This document shows, in pieces, positions 1 through 9,089 of a stretch of 64,000 bases of DNA; within the stretch, counting starts at the first letter, position 1; every line of letters starts with the position of its first letter. The DNA comes from Rhizobium leguminosarum bv. trifolii WSM1325. GTDB taxonomy: Bacteria; Pseudomonadota; Alphaproteobacteria; Rhizobiales; Rhizobiaceae. The notes under the pieces were generated by a model. The model saw only the letters and a program-made list of their open reading frames with translations. It did no database searches and had not been told where the DNA came from. The DNA is taken from contig CP001624.1 in assembly GCA_000023185.1 (NCBI GenBank), forward strand, positions 596,974 to 660,973. Reading direction: 5' to 3'. Position numbers and translations under genes: made by a program.

Positions 1-2
1 GC

Positions 3-893
3 TTGTCGGCACTGTCCGCCGATATCCGTATTGTCGCGCAATCCCCCGCAGAATGGCTGGTCGCGATCAATGGCGACGGTGAAACCGCAATGCCGGTCGC
101 GATCGGTCCTGCGGAGGCGGCGATATCGGCCGTCGGCGAAATTTTGAGCCTGTTGGCGATCCTCGGGCAGGGCAGTAGGACAAGGGATATCGATCCGGCG
201 CTTCTGCGGGCGCGTTTTCCGGCGATGGATGGCGTTAAATTCTTTCCTTCACGCGCGGCAGGGATGCCGCTTGCCGGCTCGCACAGGCTCGAGGACGGCA
301 AGACCATACTCGGGGTCAGGCCGGCATTCGGGCAGATGAGAGCGTCTGATCTGATCGCTTTGCTGGATCTGGCAACGGACCGCGGCGCAACAGCCATCCG
401 GCTTGCGCCCGGTCGCGGTTTCTTCCTCATCGGGCTTTCCGCCGATACAGTGCCGGCTATGCAGATGGCCGCCGCCGGACTTGGCTTCAGCACCCAGCCT
501 GGCGACAATACCGAGCATATTGCCGCCTGTGCCGGCGCCGGCGCCTGCGGCTCCGCTTTCTACGAGACGCGAGCTCTGGCGCGCCGGCTCATTGGCGCAG
601 CACCTGCCCTTTTCGACGGTTCGCTGACGCTGCATCTGTCCGGCTGCGCCAAGGGCTGCGCTCATGCCCGGCCGGCGCTGACGCTGACGGGCTCGGCGGA
701 AGGTTATGGCCTCATCCTCAATGGCCTTGCCGCCGATCAGCCGGTCGAACGGATCGCTGGCGGTCGGATCGATTTCGCTATAGAGAGGCTCGCCCGGTCC
801 ATCGAAGACAACAAAGACGCTGGCGAATCGACCGCCGCCTGCCTTACACGGCTTGGCGCAACCGGCGTTTCGAAGGCGCTGCGACAGGAATAG
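3..893 (+). CDS. cobG: CobG, precorrin-3B synthase (5' end cut off by the window)
   Basis: Oxygen-dependent step of aerobic cobalamin synthesis, converting precorrin-2 derived trimethylated precorrin to precorrin-3B. The 296 visible residues are the C-terminal two thirds of a family usually near 450 aa, and the frame is open to the window edge, so the apparent TTG at base 3 is not the true start. The sulfite/nitrite-reductase type siroheme and 4Fe-4S ligands are seen: C-x5-C in ACAGAGACGS and C-x3-C in SGCAKGC. The stop is followed two bases later by the cobH start, consistent with an operon. Identification rests on these cysteines plus the cobHIJ neighbours. Confidence 0.92.
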   Translation: MSALSADIRIVAQSPAEWLVAINGDGETAMPVAIGPAEAAISAVGEILSLLAILGQGSRTRDIDPALLRARFPAMDGVKFFPSRAAGMPLAGSHRLEDGKTILGVRPAFGQMRASDLIALLDLATDRGATAIRLAPGRGFFLIGLSADTVPAMQMAAAGLGFSTQPGDNTEHIAACAGAGACGSAFYETRALARRLIGAAPALFDGSLTLHLSGCAKGCAHARPALTLTGSAEGYGLILNGLAADQPVERIAGGRIDFAIERLARSIEDNKDAGESTAACLTRLGATGVSKALRQE

Positions 894-895
894 GA

Positions 896-1528
896 ATGCC
901 AGACTACGATTATATCCGCAGCGGCGATGCGATCTACGAGCGTTCCTTTGCCATTATCCGTGCCGAGGCCGATCTTTCGCGCTTCACTGACGATCAAGCC
1001 GAAATCGCCGTGCGCATGATCCATGCCTGCGGGCTGGTCGAGGCGGCGGATCATTTTCTGTTCTCGGCCGATTTCGTCAGCGCGGCACGCGATGCGCTGA
1101 AGGGTGGTGCGCCGATCTTCTGCGACGCCGAAATGGTATCCCAGGGTGTGACCCGGGCGCGGCTGCCGGCGCAGAACGAGGTGATCTGCACGCTGCGCGA
1201 TCCGGCGACACCTGAGCTTGCACGCGAGACCGGCAATACGCGCTCGGCTGCCGCCATGCATCTCTGGCTCGATCGGCTGGGCGGCAGCGTTGTTGCGATC
1301 GGCAATGCACCGACGGCGCTCTTCCATCTGCTCGAACTCCTGCGCGACGGCGCCCCGAAACCCGCAGCGATCCTCGGCATGCCTGTCGGCTTCGTCGGCG
1401 CGGCGGAATCGAAGGATGCATTGGCGGAAAATTCCTACGGCGTCCCCTTTGCCATCGTCGGCGGCCGGCTCGGCGGCAGCGCCATGACGGCAGCCGCCAT
1501 CAATGCATTGGCGAGGCCAGGTCTATGA
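896..1528 (+). CDS. cobH: CobH, precorrin-8X methylmutase
   Basis: Moves a methyl group from C-11 to C-12 of precorrin-8X to give hydrogenobyrinate. At 210 aa it has the normal family length. The catalytic histidine is in the conserved stretch MIHACGLVEAADH near residues 41-53. It starts 2 bases after the cobG stop and its stop overlaps the cobI start by 4 bases (ATGA), indicating translational coupling inside the cob operon. Confidence 0.95.
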   Translation: MPDYDYIRSGDAIYERSFAIIRAEADLSRFTDDQAEIAVRMIHACGLVEAADHFLFSADFVSAARDALKGGAPIFCDAEMVSQGVTRARLPAQNEVICTLRDPATPELARETGNTRSAAAMHLWLDRLGGSVVAIGNAPTALFHLLELLRDGAPKPAAILGMPVGFVGAAESKDALAENSYGVPFAIVGGRLGGSAMTAAAINALARPGL

Positions 1529-2256
1529 CGACAAGCGGCCGTCTGATCGGCGTCGGCACGGGCCCCGGCGATCCGGAGCTCCTCACCCTCAAGGCCGTGC
1601 GCGCCATCGAAGGCGCTGATGTCATCGCCTATTTCGCCAAGCAGGGCAGGGGAGGCAACGGCAAGGCGATCGTCGAACCGCTGCTGAAATCCGGGGTGAC
1701 GCTGCTGCCGCTCTTTTATCCGGTGACGACCGAGATCGACAAGAACGACGAACGCTATCAGAGCCTGATCACCCAATTCTACAACCAGTCTGCCAAAGCC
1801 GTTGCCGGGCATCTCGATGCCGGGCTGACCGTCGCCGTTCTCAGCGAAGGCGATCCGCTCTTCTACGGCTCCTATATGCACCTGCATGTCAGACTTTCCA
1901 CACGCTACCCGACGGAAGTGATCCCGGGTATCAGCGCCATGTCGGGCTGCTGGTCGCTGGCCGGCATGCCGATCGTTCAGGGCGACGATGTGCTTTCCGT
2001 ACTGCCCGGTACGATGGCCGAGACCGAGCTGACGCGCCGCCTTGCCGATACGCAGGCCGCCGTCATCATGAAGGTCGGCCGCAACCTGCCGAAGATCCGC
2101 CGGGCGCTGGCGGCGGCCGGGCGGCTTGCGGAGGCCGTCTATGTCGAGCGCGGCACCATGGCGAATGCGGCGATGGAAAAGCTTGCCGACAGGACCGACG
2201 TCGACGCGCCGTATTTTTCGCTGGTGCTGGTGCCGGGCTGGGAGGGCAGCCGATGA
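1525..2256 (+). CDS. cobI: CobI, precorrin-2 C20-methyltransferase
   Basis: SAM-dependent uroporphyrin/tetrapyrrole methylase that methylates precorrin-2 at C-20. Length 243 aa is typical. Family motifs are the N-terminal GTGPGDPELLTLKA loop at residues 8-21 and the SEGDPLFYGSY SAM-binding segment near residues 108-118. It overlaps both neighbours by 4 bases (cobH stop, cobJ start). The GTGPGDPE signature with the EGDPLFYGSY variant points to CobI rather than CobJ or CobM. Confidence 0.95.
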   Translation: MTTSGRLIGVGTGPGDPELLTLKAVRAIEGADVIAYFAKQGRGGNGKAIVEPLLKSGVTLLPLFYPVTTEIDKNDERYQSLITQFYNQSAKAVAGHLDAGLTVAVLSEGDPLFYGSYMHLHVRLSTRYPTEVIPGISAMSGCWSLAGMPIVQGDDVLSVLPGTMAETELTRRLADTQAAVIMKVGRNLPKIRRALAAAGRLAEAVYVERGTMANAAMEKLADRTDVDAPYFSLVLVPGWEGSR

Positions 2257-3017
2257 GCGGCAGGCTTTTCGTGATCGGCACCGGTCCCGGCAACCCCGAG
2301 CAGATGACGCCGGAAGCGCTGGCTGCTGTCGATGCGGCGACGGATTTCTTCGGTTACGGACCTTATCTCGACAGGCTGCAGCTCCGCCACGATCAGCTGC
2401 GGCATGCCTCGGACAATCGCGAGGAGCTCGACAGGGCAGGGGCGGCCCTCGCCATGGCAGCCGATGGCGCCAAGGTCTGCGTCGTCTCCGGCGGCGACCC
2501 TGGCGTCTTCGCCATGGCTGCCGCGGTCTGCGAGGCGATCGAGAACGGGCCGGCCGCCTGGCGCGCGGTCGATCTCGTCATCCTGCCCGGCATCACGGCG
2601 ATGCTGGCAGTGGCGGCAAGAGCAGGCGCACCGCTTGGCCACGATTTCTGCGCCATCTCCCTGTCTGACAACCTAAAGCCTTGGAGTATAATAGAAAACC
2701 GTCTTGCGTTGGCGGCAAAGGCAGGTTTTGTCATCGCGCTCTACAATCCGATCAGCCGGGCACGGCCCTGGCAGCTCGGCGAAGCCTTCAAGCTGTTGCG
2801 TGACCATCTGCCTGCAGCAACACCGGTTATTTTCGGGCGCGCGGCCGGGCGGCCGGACGAACGCATCGCCGTCCAGCAGCTGGCGCAGGCAGATGCGTCG
2901 ATTGCCGATATGGCGACCTGCATCATCATCGGCTCGGCCGAGACGCGCATTGTCACACGGCCAGGCCGGCTGGACCTCGTCTATACGCCGCGGTTCATGG
3001 CGGGGGGAAACAGGTGA
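2253..3017 (+). CDS. cobJ: CobJ, precorrin-3B C17-methyltransferase
   Basis: SAM-dependent methylase that methylates C-17 of precorrin-3B and contracts the macrocycle. 254 aa. Motifs seen: GTGPGNPEQMTPEAL near the N-terminus, VVSGGDPGVFAMAAAV near residues 82-97 and ALYNPISRARPWQL in the C-terminal half, the last being characteristic of CobJ/CbiH. It starts inside the cobI stop. Its 3' end overlaps the 3' end of the convergent cobK by 37 bases. Confidence 0.95.
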   Translation: MSGRLFVIGTGPGNPEQMTPEALAAVDAATDFFGYGPYLDRLQLRHDQLRHASDNREELDRAGAALAMAADGAKVCVVSGGDPGVFAMAAAVCEAIENGPAAWRAVDLVILPGITAMLAVAARAGAPLGHDFCAISLSDNLKPWSIIENRLALAAKAGFVIALYNPISRARPWQLGEAFKLLRDHLPAATPVIFGRAAGRPDERIAVQQLAQADASIADMATCIIIGSAETRIVTRPGRLDLVYTPRFMAGGNR

Positions 3018-3751
3018 TCGATCGCTGCCAGCGCCGCCTCGACAGTGTCGACCGCCTTGACGATCGAGGCCGGGTCGCGCGCCACCATCATCACCTCGAT
3101 ACCGAGCAGGCGGGCTGCCTCGATCTTCGCATAGGTCGCGGCACCGCCGCTATTCTTGGCAATGATGACGTCGATGTCGTGCTGTCTCAGCAGAGCGCGC
3201 TCACCGTCCAGCGCGAACGGACCACGATCGAGGATGTACTGGACATTATCAAGCGCAAGCGCCGGTTCGACGGGATCGACACTGCGGACGAGATAGTGAT
3301 GTTGCGGTGCGGCTTCCGCGTGATGGGCACCCTGCCGGCCCGTCGCCAGAAAGACATGGCGGGGGGAGGGGCCGAGCGCTTCGATGGCAGCCGGAATGCT
3401 CTGCACGTCCCGCCAGCGATCGCCGGCCACGCGTTGCCATTCGGGACGGCGCAGAGCGATGGCAGCAACGCCAGTGGTCTCGGCCGCAAAAGCGGCATTG
3501 GCCGAAATGCGCTCGGCGAAGGGGTGCGTGGCGTCGATCAACAGGTCATATCCGCCGGCCTTCAGGAAATCGGCAAGTGCGACAGCGCCGCCGAAACCGC
3601 CGATGCGGACCGGAACAGGCTGCACGGCCGGTTTTTCGGTGCGGCCGGCAAGCGACAACAAAACATCGCAATCATCACGCGCCGCCAGCGCCTCGGCCAG
3701 CAGCCGCGCCTCGCTGGTGCCGCCAAGGATCAAGATGCGGGGTCTTCCCAT
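2981..3751 (-). CDS. cobK: CobK, precorrin-6A reductase
   Basis: NADPH-dependent reductase that converts precorrin-6A to precorrin-6B. I place the start at the ATG at 3751 because [20 protein letters not shown] matches the family N-terminus; the frame stays open upstream but that part is antisense to cobL. 256 aa is the usual length. DATHPFAERIS near residues 81-91 is a CobK/CbiJ signature. The gene runs against the rest of the cob operon: it is convergent with cobJ (37-base overlap) and its start codon overlaps the cobL start codon on the other strand (shared CATG at 3749-3752). Confidence 0.93.
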   Translation of the reverse strand: MGRPRILILGGTSEARLLAEALAARDDCDVLLSLAGRTEKPAVQPVPVRIGGFGGAVALADFLKAGGYDLLIDATHPFAERISANAAFAAETTGVAAIALRRPEWQRVAGDRWRDVQSIPAAIEALGPSPRHVFLATGRQGAHHAEAAPQHHYLVRSVDPVEPALALDNVQYILDRGPFALDGERALLRQHDIDVIIAKNSGGAATYAKIEAARLLGIEVMMVARDPASIVKAVDTVEAALAAIDHLFPPAMNRGV

Positions 3752-4982
3752 GTCTGATGTTGCTCCTGCGTCCGGCCAGCGCTGGCTGACTATTATCGGC
3801 ATCGGCGAAGATGGTCCAGAAGGGCTGGGCGAGGAGGCGAAGAGGCTGATCGCCACCGCGCCCGCCGTCTTCGGTGGCGTGCGCCACCACGCACTTGCTG
3901 CCTCGCTGATCACAGGCGAAAGGCTTTCCTGGCAGAGCCCGTTCGAGCGCTCGGTCGACGCCATCCTCGAAAGGCGTGGCACGCCTGTTGTCGTGCTCGC
4001 CTCTGGCGATCCCTTCCTCTATGGTGTCGGCGCAACGCTCTCCCGCCATGTGGCGGCGGAAGAGATGCGCAGCATTCCCGCACCCTCGGCCTTCAGCCTT
4101 GCCGCCTCCCGCCTTGGCTGGCCGCTACAGGAGGTTGCAACGATCTCGCTGCATGGACGGCCGATCGATCTGATCCGGCCGCACCTGCACTCCGGACGGC
4201 GCATCGTCGCGCTGACCTCGGACGAGAAGGGGCCCGGCGATCTGGCTGCGCTGCTGACTGCTGCTGGCTTCGGTCAGTCGCAACTTACCGTGCTCGAGGC
4301 GCTTGGCGGCGCTCGGGAACGGCAGAGAAGCGTCCTGGCCGCGGATTTCGACCTGCTGGACGTCGATCCTCTGAATGTCTGCGCCGTCGATATCGCGGCA
4401 GGGGAGGGGGCTCGCATCCTGCCGTTTGCCGCCGGGCTCGAAGATGAGCTGTTCGAGCATGACGGACAGATCACCAAACGCGAAATCCGGGCGATGACGC
4501 TTTCGGCGCTCGCGCCGCGTCATGGCGAACGGCTCTGGGATATCGGCGCGGGCTCGGGATCAATCGGTATCGAATGGATGCTGGCCGATCCGTCACTGAA
4601 GGCGATCGCCGTCGAGCAGTCGCCGGAACGGGCTGCACGTATCGCACGCAACGCATCCGCTTTCGGCGTGCCGCATCTTGCCGTCGTCGAAGGTGCTGCG
4701 CCCGATGCGCTTAGGGGCCTCGCGGCGCCGGATGTGATCTTCCTCGGCGGCGGCGGTAGCGAGCCGGGTGTTGTCGATACTGCGATTGCCGCACTGAAGC
4801 GGGGAGGGCGGCTCGTTGCCAATGCCGTGACGCTGGAGATGGAGGCGGTCCTGCTGGCCGAACATGGCAAGCGCGGCGGTTTCCTCACGCGGATCGAAAT
4901 ATCGCGCGCCCAGCCGATCGGCGGCATGAGCGGCTGGCGGCCGGCGATGCCGGTGACGCAGTGGCGCTGGACGAAAGGATGA
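3750..4982 (+). CDS. cobL: CobL, precorrin-6Y C5,15-methyltransferase (decarboxylating)
   Basis: Bifunctional enzyme that methylates C-5 and C-15 and decarboxylates the ring C acetate side chain. Start chosen at 3750 ([12 protein letters not shown]); the longer open frame upstream is antisense to cobK. 410 aa, with a CbiE-like N-terminal methylase ([28 protein letters not shown]) and a CbiT-like C-terminal Rossmann methylase ([17 protein letters not shown] near residues 255-271). Fusion of both domains is normal for the aerobic pathway. No room exists for a separate promoter between cobK and cobL, so expression must start inside cobK or read through from cobJ. Confidence 0.95.
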   Translation: MSDVAPASGQRWLTIIGIGEDGPEGLGEEAKRLIATAPAVFGGVRHHALAASLITGERLSWQSPFERSVDAILERRGTPVVVLASGDPFLYGVGATLSRHVAAEEMRSIPAPSAFSLAASRLGWPLQEVATISLHGRPIDLIRPHLHSGRRIVALTSDEKGPGDLAALLTAAGFGQSQLTVLEALGGARERQRSVLAADFDLLDVDPLNVCAVDIAAGEGARILPFAAGLEDELFEHDGQITKREIRAMTLSALAPRHGERLWDIGAGSGSIGIEWMLADPSLKAIAVEQSPERAARIARNASAFGVPHLAVVEGAAPDALRGLAAPDVIFLGGGGSEPGVVDTAIAALKRGGRLVANAVTLEMEAVLLAEHGKRGGFLTRIEISRAQPIGGMSGWRPAMPVTQWRWTKG

Positions 4983-4986
4983 CGAG

Positions 4987-5745
4987 ATGACGGTGCATTT
5001 CATCGGCGCGGGACCAGGTGCTGCGGATCTGATCACGGTGCGTGGCCGCGATCTCATCGCCCGATGCCCGGTCTGCCTTTATGCCGGCTCGATCGTCTCG
5101 CCCGAACTGCTGCAATATTGTTCGCCGGACGCCCGCATCGTCGATACGGCGCCGATGTCGCTCGACGAAATCGAGGCAGAATATCTTCGCGCCGCCGGAG
5201 CCGGCCAGGATGTCGCCCGGCTGCATTCCGGCGATCTCTCGGTCTGGAGCGCGGTCGCCGAGCAGGTGCGCCGGCTGCAAAAGCACGGCATCGACTATAC
5301 CATGACGCCAGGCGTTCCGGCCTTTGCCGCCGCAGCCTCGTCGCTCGGCCGCGAACTGACGATCCCGGCCGTGGCCCAAAGCCTGGTGCTGACCCGCGTT
5401 TCCGGCCGTGCGTCACCGATGCCGAACGACGAGACACTGGCAAAGTTCGGCGCGACGGGCGCCACGCTGGCGATCCATCTGGCCATCCATGCACTGAAGC
5501 AAGTGGTCGAAGAGTTGACGCCGCTTTACGGCGTCGACTGCCCGGTCGCGATCGTCGTCAAGGCCTCCTGGCCGGACGAGCGCATCCTGCGCGGCACACT
5601 CGGCGATATCGAGGTAAAGATTGCGGCCGAGCCGATCGAACGCACGGCGATCATCTTCGTCGGCCCTTCGCTTGCGGCCGAGGATTTTCGCGAGAGCTCA
5701 CTTTATGATCCGGCCTATCAGCGCCGGTTCAGAGGCAGGCAGTAG
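4987..5745 (+). CDS. cobM: CobM, precorrin-4 C11-methyltransferase
   Basis: SAM-dependent methylase acting on C-11 of precorrin-4 to form precorrin-5. 252 aa. Motifs: [19 protein letters not shown] at the N-terminus and [16 protein letters not shown] near residues 78-93, the GDLS/WSAxxEQ form that separates CobM from CobI/J. It follows cobL by 4 bases and is the last cob gene of the run; a strong hairpin follows. Confidence 0.95.
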   Translation: MTVHFIGAGPGAADLITVRGRDLIARCPVCLYAGSIVSPELLQYCSPDARIVDTAPMSLDEIEAEYLRAAGAGQDVARLHSGDLSVWSAVAEQVRRLQKHGIDYTMTPGVPAFAAAASSLGRELTIPAVAQSLVLTRVSGRASPMPNDETLAKFGATGATLAIHLAIHALKQVVEELTPLYGVDCPVAIVVKASWPDERILRGTLGDIEVKIAAEPIERTAIIFVGPSLAAEDFRESSLYDPAYQRRFRGRQ

Positions 5746-5752
5746 TTTCGAG

Positions 5753-5781
5753 CGAGAGGCCGCGGCCAGCGCGGCCTCTCG
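5753..5781 (+). terminator. Stem-loop after cobM, likely terminator
   Basis: An 11-bp perfect inverted repeat, CGAGAGGCCGC at 5753-5763 and GCGGCCTCTCG at 5771-5781, with a 7-base loop, begins 8 bases after the cobM stop. There is no clear T-run, so intrinsic termination is likely but not certain. It lies before the convergent 3' end of the isomerase gene and could serve both directions. Confidence 0.6.
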
Positions 5782-5845
5782 TGGCAATCGTCCTGCGCGC
5801 CGCCCCAACACCAATGGCGGTATCAGCCGACGCTTTGGCCAGATC

Positions 5846-6658
5846 TCAAACCCGCGCGCTGAGATAATCCATGCTGGCGCGCAGCGCGCCGGCCGGGTCC
5901 TTCAGCGCATGCACCTCCGCCGCGAAGGGCTCGAAGGAGAACGGGCCGTTATAGCCCGCCTGCAACAGGGCCCTGACCTGCCCGGCATTGTCGAGTAGGT
6001 CGTCGGCGTCGACCAGGACACGGTGGGAATCGCGCATATCGGCAACAGCAACGGAAGGATCGTCGACGCCGGAGATGTGTACGAGGCCAGCAAGCTCGGG
6101 GAAGGTCGCCGCTTCGCCGGCAAGATGATGGTGGAAGGTGTCGTGGACGAGCCTGAAGGTCGATTGCGCACCGAGTTCCCTGATCGCCTCGGCCGCCTCG
6201 GTCTTCGAGCGTAGCGAGCAAATCTCGAAACCGAGCGGCTCGACGAGACCGATAATGCCGGCTTTCTCCAGCATCGGCTTCAATGCAACCAGAGACTGAC
6301 GCAGATTGACCTGCCGTTCGCCATCGGCGCAGCCGGTGCCGTCGTTCTTCGGAACGAGGACAAGCGCCTTGGCGCCGGAAGCGCCGGCATAATCGATCAG
6401 CTCCTGCGCTTCGGCGGCCCGGGCCGCGTTCCACTCGTTGAAGCGCTGCAGGGCGTTGATCGAAATGATCGTCACGCCATGGCGGGCAGCCGCTTGCCTG
6501 ATCACCTCGGGTTTGGTGCCGTCGAGGATGGCATTGCCGGAAAGGTCGTTGCGGATTTCGACGGCATCGATGCCGAGCGATCGGGCCAGCGCAAAGAAAT
6601 CGTCGATGGCAAGCGACGGCGCGGCCATATGGTTGAGCGCAAAACGGATCGACGTCAT
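5846..6658 (-). CDS. TIM-barrel sugar isomerase/epimerase-like protein (IolE/MocC/xylose-isomerase superfamily)
   Basis: 270-aa protein of the xylose-isomerase-like TIM-barrel superfamily, which includes inosose dehydratase IolE, MocC and hydroxypyruvate isomerase. Support: the N-terminal strand-helix pattern with DAVEIRND, the conserved glutamate in VEPLGFE, the HDTFHHHLAG metal-ligand stretch near residues 173-182, and a late glutamate in FSFEPF. A strong ribosome site (AGGAGGAGATACC) precedes the ATG at 6658. It lies downstream of the LacI-type regulator on the same strand, next to a moc-like oxygenase cluster, suggesting action on an inositol-type or related sugar. The exact substrate cannot be read from the sequence. 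Confidence 0.75.
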   Translation of the reverse strand: MTSIRFALNHMAAPSLAIDDFFALARSLGIDAVEIRNDLSGNAILDGTKPEVIRQAAARHGVTIISINALQRFNEWNAARAAEAQELIDYAGASGAKALVLVPKNDGTGCADGERQVNLRQSLVALKPMLEKAGIIGLVEPLGFEICSLRSKTEAAEAIRELGAQSTFRLVHDTFHHHLAGEAATFPELAGLVHISGVDDPSVAVADMRDSHRVLVDADDLLDNAGQVRALLQAGYNGPFSFEPFAAEVHALKDPAGALRASMDYLSARV

Positions 6659-6819
6659 GATCGGTATCTCCTCCTGATCTCCGCATCTAGGCGGAGCAGT
6701 CCTCGTGAATGGGTCAGCGAATCTCTATCGGAATTCGCGTCGCAATCCATCCGTCATCCCCAGCACCCGCTTTCATTGCTGAGAGAATATCGACCGGAAT
6801 GATGGAATTCCATCACGCG

Positions 6820-7848
6820 TCAGATGTTCTCGGAAATATGAATCTCGAACGGTAGGAAGAGCTGTCCGGGAACAGCCGTTTCTCCGTTTTCGATGGCGCC
6901 CGTCATCAGCACCAACAACTCCTTGCAGAGGGCGGGCAGGGGAGTGCCGATCGCCATGGCGACGACATCATCGGCAAGGCCGGCCTTGCTGTCGGGCGTC
7001 AGCTCGTTCACCACCAAGACGATCCTGCCGCCGACACTTTCTTCGCGGAATGCCGAAATTGCCCCCTCCATACCGCCGCCACAGACATAGAGGCCAACGA
7101 GATCGGGATATTTCTGCAGCAGCGTCAGCGTCGCCTCATGGGTGATCTCGGCCGTCTCGAGATTGATCAGCGTATCGACGACATCGAACTCCGGCGCATT
7201 CTCGCGAAAATAGGAACGGAAGCCGATTTCTCTGAGCTCATGGCCGTGAAAGCGGTGGCTGCCGACGAAACAGGCGACCTTGCCGGGCTTGTGTGCCGTG
7301 CGCGCAATCGTCCAGGCGGCGGTGCGCCCGACCTTGCGGTTGTTGACGCCGACATAGGCGTCGCGCACGCCGGTGGCGAGGTCGGAGAGTAACGAGAACA
7401 CCGGAATGCCACGCTCCTTCAGCTCCTCGACCGCCGTCGTCACCGCGGGATAATCCGGGCCGACCAGAGCAACGGCCTGGTTGCGAGCGCCGAGCGTCTT
7501 GATCTTTTCGACGATCGCTGCCGGTGTCGCGGCCGACGGAAAGTCGATCTGCGTCTGGATGCGCGCGGACGTCAGAGCGCGCGCTGCGGTTTCGATCTCA
7601 CGCACGAAGCTCTGATAGAAGGGCTGCATCGGCTTCTGCAGCAGGAAGGCGAGCTTGTATTGCGGCAGATCCTCGAAGACGCGCTGCTTGATCAGCCCGA
7701 CAGCGTGATAGCCGATCGACTGTGCCGCATCATAGACCCGTCGCGCCGTTTCCTCACGCACCCGGTGGCGGGCGTTGAGAACCCGGTCGACGGTGGCGAC
7801 GCTGACGCCGGAGGCGCGGGCAAGATCGGATATGGTGGGACGGCGCAT
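6820..7848 (-). CDS. LacI-family transcriptional regulator
   Basis: 342-aa sugar-responsive repressor. N-terminal LacI helix-turn-helix RRPTISDLARASGVSVATVDRVLNAR (shown here only as motif ISDLARASGVSVATVDRVLN, residues 5-24), followed by a periplasmic-binding-protein-like sensor domain of the xylose/ribose type (SLLSDLATGVRDAYVGVNNR; GSHRFHGHELREIGF). I prefer the ATG at 7848, with AGGAA about 7 bases upstream, over the TTG at 7869. A 10-bp perfect inverted repeat sits 21-45 bases upstream of this start, in the divergent region with the oxygenase genes, so autoregulation and control of that operon are likely. Confidence 0.88.
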   Translation of the reverse strand: MRRPTISDLARASGVSVATVDRVLNARHRVREETARRVYDAAQSIGYHAVGLIKQRVFEDLPQYKLAFLLQKPMQPFYQSFVREIETAARALTSARIQTQIDFPSAATPAAIVEKIKTLGARNQAVALVGPDYPAVTTAVEELKERGIPVFSLLSDLATGVRDAYVGVNNRKVGRTAAWTIARTAHKPGKVACFVGSHRFHGHELREIGFRSYFRENAPEFDVVDTLINLETAEITHEATLTLLQKYPDLVGLYVCGGGMEGAISAFREESVGGRIVLVVNELTPDSKAGLADDVVAMAIGTPLPALCKELLVLMTGAIENGETAVPGQLFLPFEIHISENI

Positions 7849-7868
7849 CTGCGTTCCTGATGGATTCA

Positions 7869-7893
7869 ATCATGAATGCAAGTCATTCATGAT
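7869..7893. promoter_or_regulatory. Candidate operator of the LacI-family regulator
   Basis: Perfect inverted repeat with arms ATCATGAATG (7869-7878) and CATTCATGAT (7884-7893) and a 5-base spacer CAAGT. It lies between the divergently transcribed regulator (start 7848) and the oxygenase gene (start 7980). Position and symmetry fit a dimeric repressor site. Binding by this regulator is inferred. Confidence 0.6.
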
Positions 7894-7979
7894 AGCTTTT
7901 GATAGATTATATCAAGCCTGCATTGAGCGCTTTCCAAAGTCAACCTATTCTCTCAGGCAACGGCAACGGGAGGCGGATA

Positions 7980-9068
7980 ATGGCGACCCAGACAAAGAAG
8001 CGCGACTACGACCTTCTCGGCGAAAGCGGCCGCACCGCGGTGGAAACGGGGCTGGCGGCAGCCGAATGGTATCACACCGACATTGCGCGCAAGGAGATGA
8101 AGGCGCTGATGCAGCGCTCCGATGCGCCGGCGATCCGCGACACGATCATCTGGCTCGGCGCCATGGCAACCTTTGCCGGGCTCGGCATCTATTTCTGGGG
8201 CTCGTGGATCGCGCTGCCCTTCTTCCTCGCCTACGGCGTGCTCTACGGCTCGGCCTCCGACAGCCGCTGGCACGAATGCGGCCATGGCACTGCCTTCAAG
8301 ACGCGCTGGATGAACGATGTCGTCTACCAGATCGCCTGCTTCATGATCATGCGCAACCCGGTGACCTGGCGCTGGAGCCATGCGCGCCATCATACCGATA
8401 CGGTGATCGTCGGCCGCGATCCCGAGATCGCCGTGATGCGGCCGCCTGATCTCTTCCGGCTGGTGCTTAATTTCTTCGGCATCCTCGACGCCTGGCATGC
8501 GATCGTCGATATGCTGCGCAATGCCTTCGGCGGCGTCAGCGCGGCGGAAAAGACCTTCATCCCGGAGATGGAGCAGCCAAAGGCAATCCGCATCGCCCGC
8601 ATCTGGCTGGCGATCTATCTCGTCACGACCGCAGCCGCGATCGCCGTGGGTTCGATCCTGCCGCTGATGCTGATCGGCCTGCCTCGCCTCTACGGCGCCT
8701 GGCACCATGTGCTGACCGGACTGCTCCAGCATGGCGGCCTTGCCGACAATGTGACCGACCATCGCCTGAACAGCCGCACGGTCCATATGAACCCGATCAG
8801 CCGCTTCATCTACTGGAACATGAACTACCACGTCGAACACCACATGTTTCCGATGGTGCCCTATCACGCGCTGCCGAAGCTGCACGCAATGATCAAGCAC
8901 GACCTGCCGGCGCCGAACCCATCGATCTGGTCCGGCTATATCGAGATGATCCCGGCTTTCCTGCGCCAGCTGCGCAATGAGGATTATTTCTTGAAGCGCG
9001 AACTGCCGGCCACCGCGCGGCCCTATCGCGAGGAATTCCACAACGAGCTGGCCCCGGCCGCGCAATAA
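7980..9068 (+). CDS. Membrane fatty-acid-desaturase/alkane-hydroxylase-type oxygenase (MocD-like)
   Basis: 362-aa integral membrane di-iron oxygenase. The three histidine boxes of the desaturase/hydroxylase superfamily are visible: HECGHG near residue 98, HARHH near residue 137 and HVEHH near residue 284, separated by hydrophobic helices. Start at the ATG at 7980 behind a GGGAGG site. A Rieske ferredoxin and a ferredoxin reductase follow at 21- and 11-base gaps, so the three form an electron-transfer monooxygenase. In R. leguminosarum the mocDEF genes with this make-up are linked to demethylation of the rhizopine 3-O-methyl-scyllo-inosamine; the substrate here is inferred by analogy only. Confidence 0.82.
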   Translation: MATQTKKRDYDLLGESGRTAVETGLAAAEWYHTDIARKEMKALMQRSDAPAIRDTIIWLGAMATFAGLGIYFWGSWIALPFFLAYGVLYGSASDSRWHECGHGTAFKTRWMNDVVYQIACFMIMRNPVTWRWSHARHHTDTVIVGRDPEIAVMRPPDLFRLVLNFFGILDAWHAIVDMLRNAFGGVSAAEKTFIPEMEQPKAIRIARIWLAIYLVTTAAAIAVGSILPLMLIGLPRLYGAWHHVLTGLLQHGGLADNVTDHRLNSRTVHMNPISRFIYWNMNYHVEHHMFPMVPYHALPKLHAMIKHDLPAPNPSIWSGYIEMIPAFLRQLRNEDYFLKRELPATARPYREEFHNELAPAAQ

Positions 9069-9089
9069 TTACAATTCAGGGAGGACAAG

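Noticed and set aside
2981..3982. Longer CobK start at 3982
   Set aside because: The extra 77 residues are antisense to cobL and unlike Cob[12 protein letters not shown] at 3751 is the family start.
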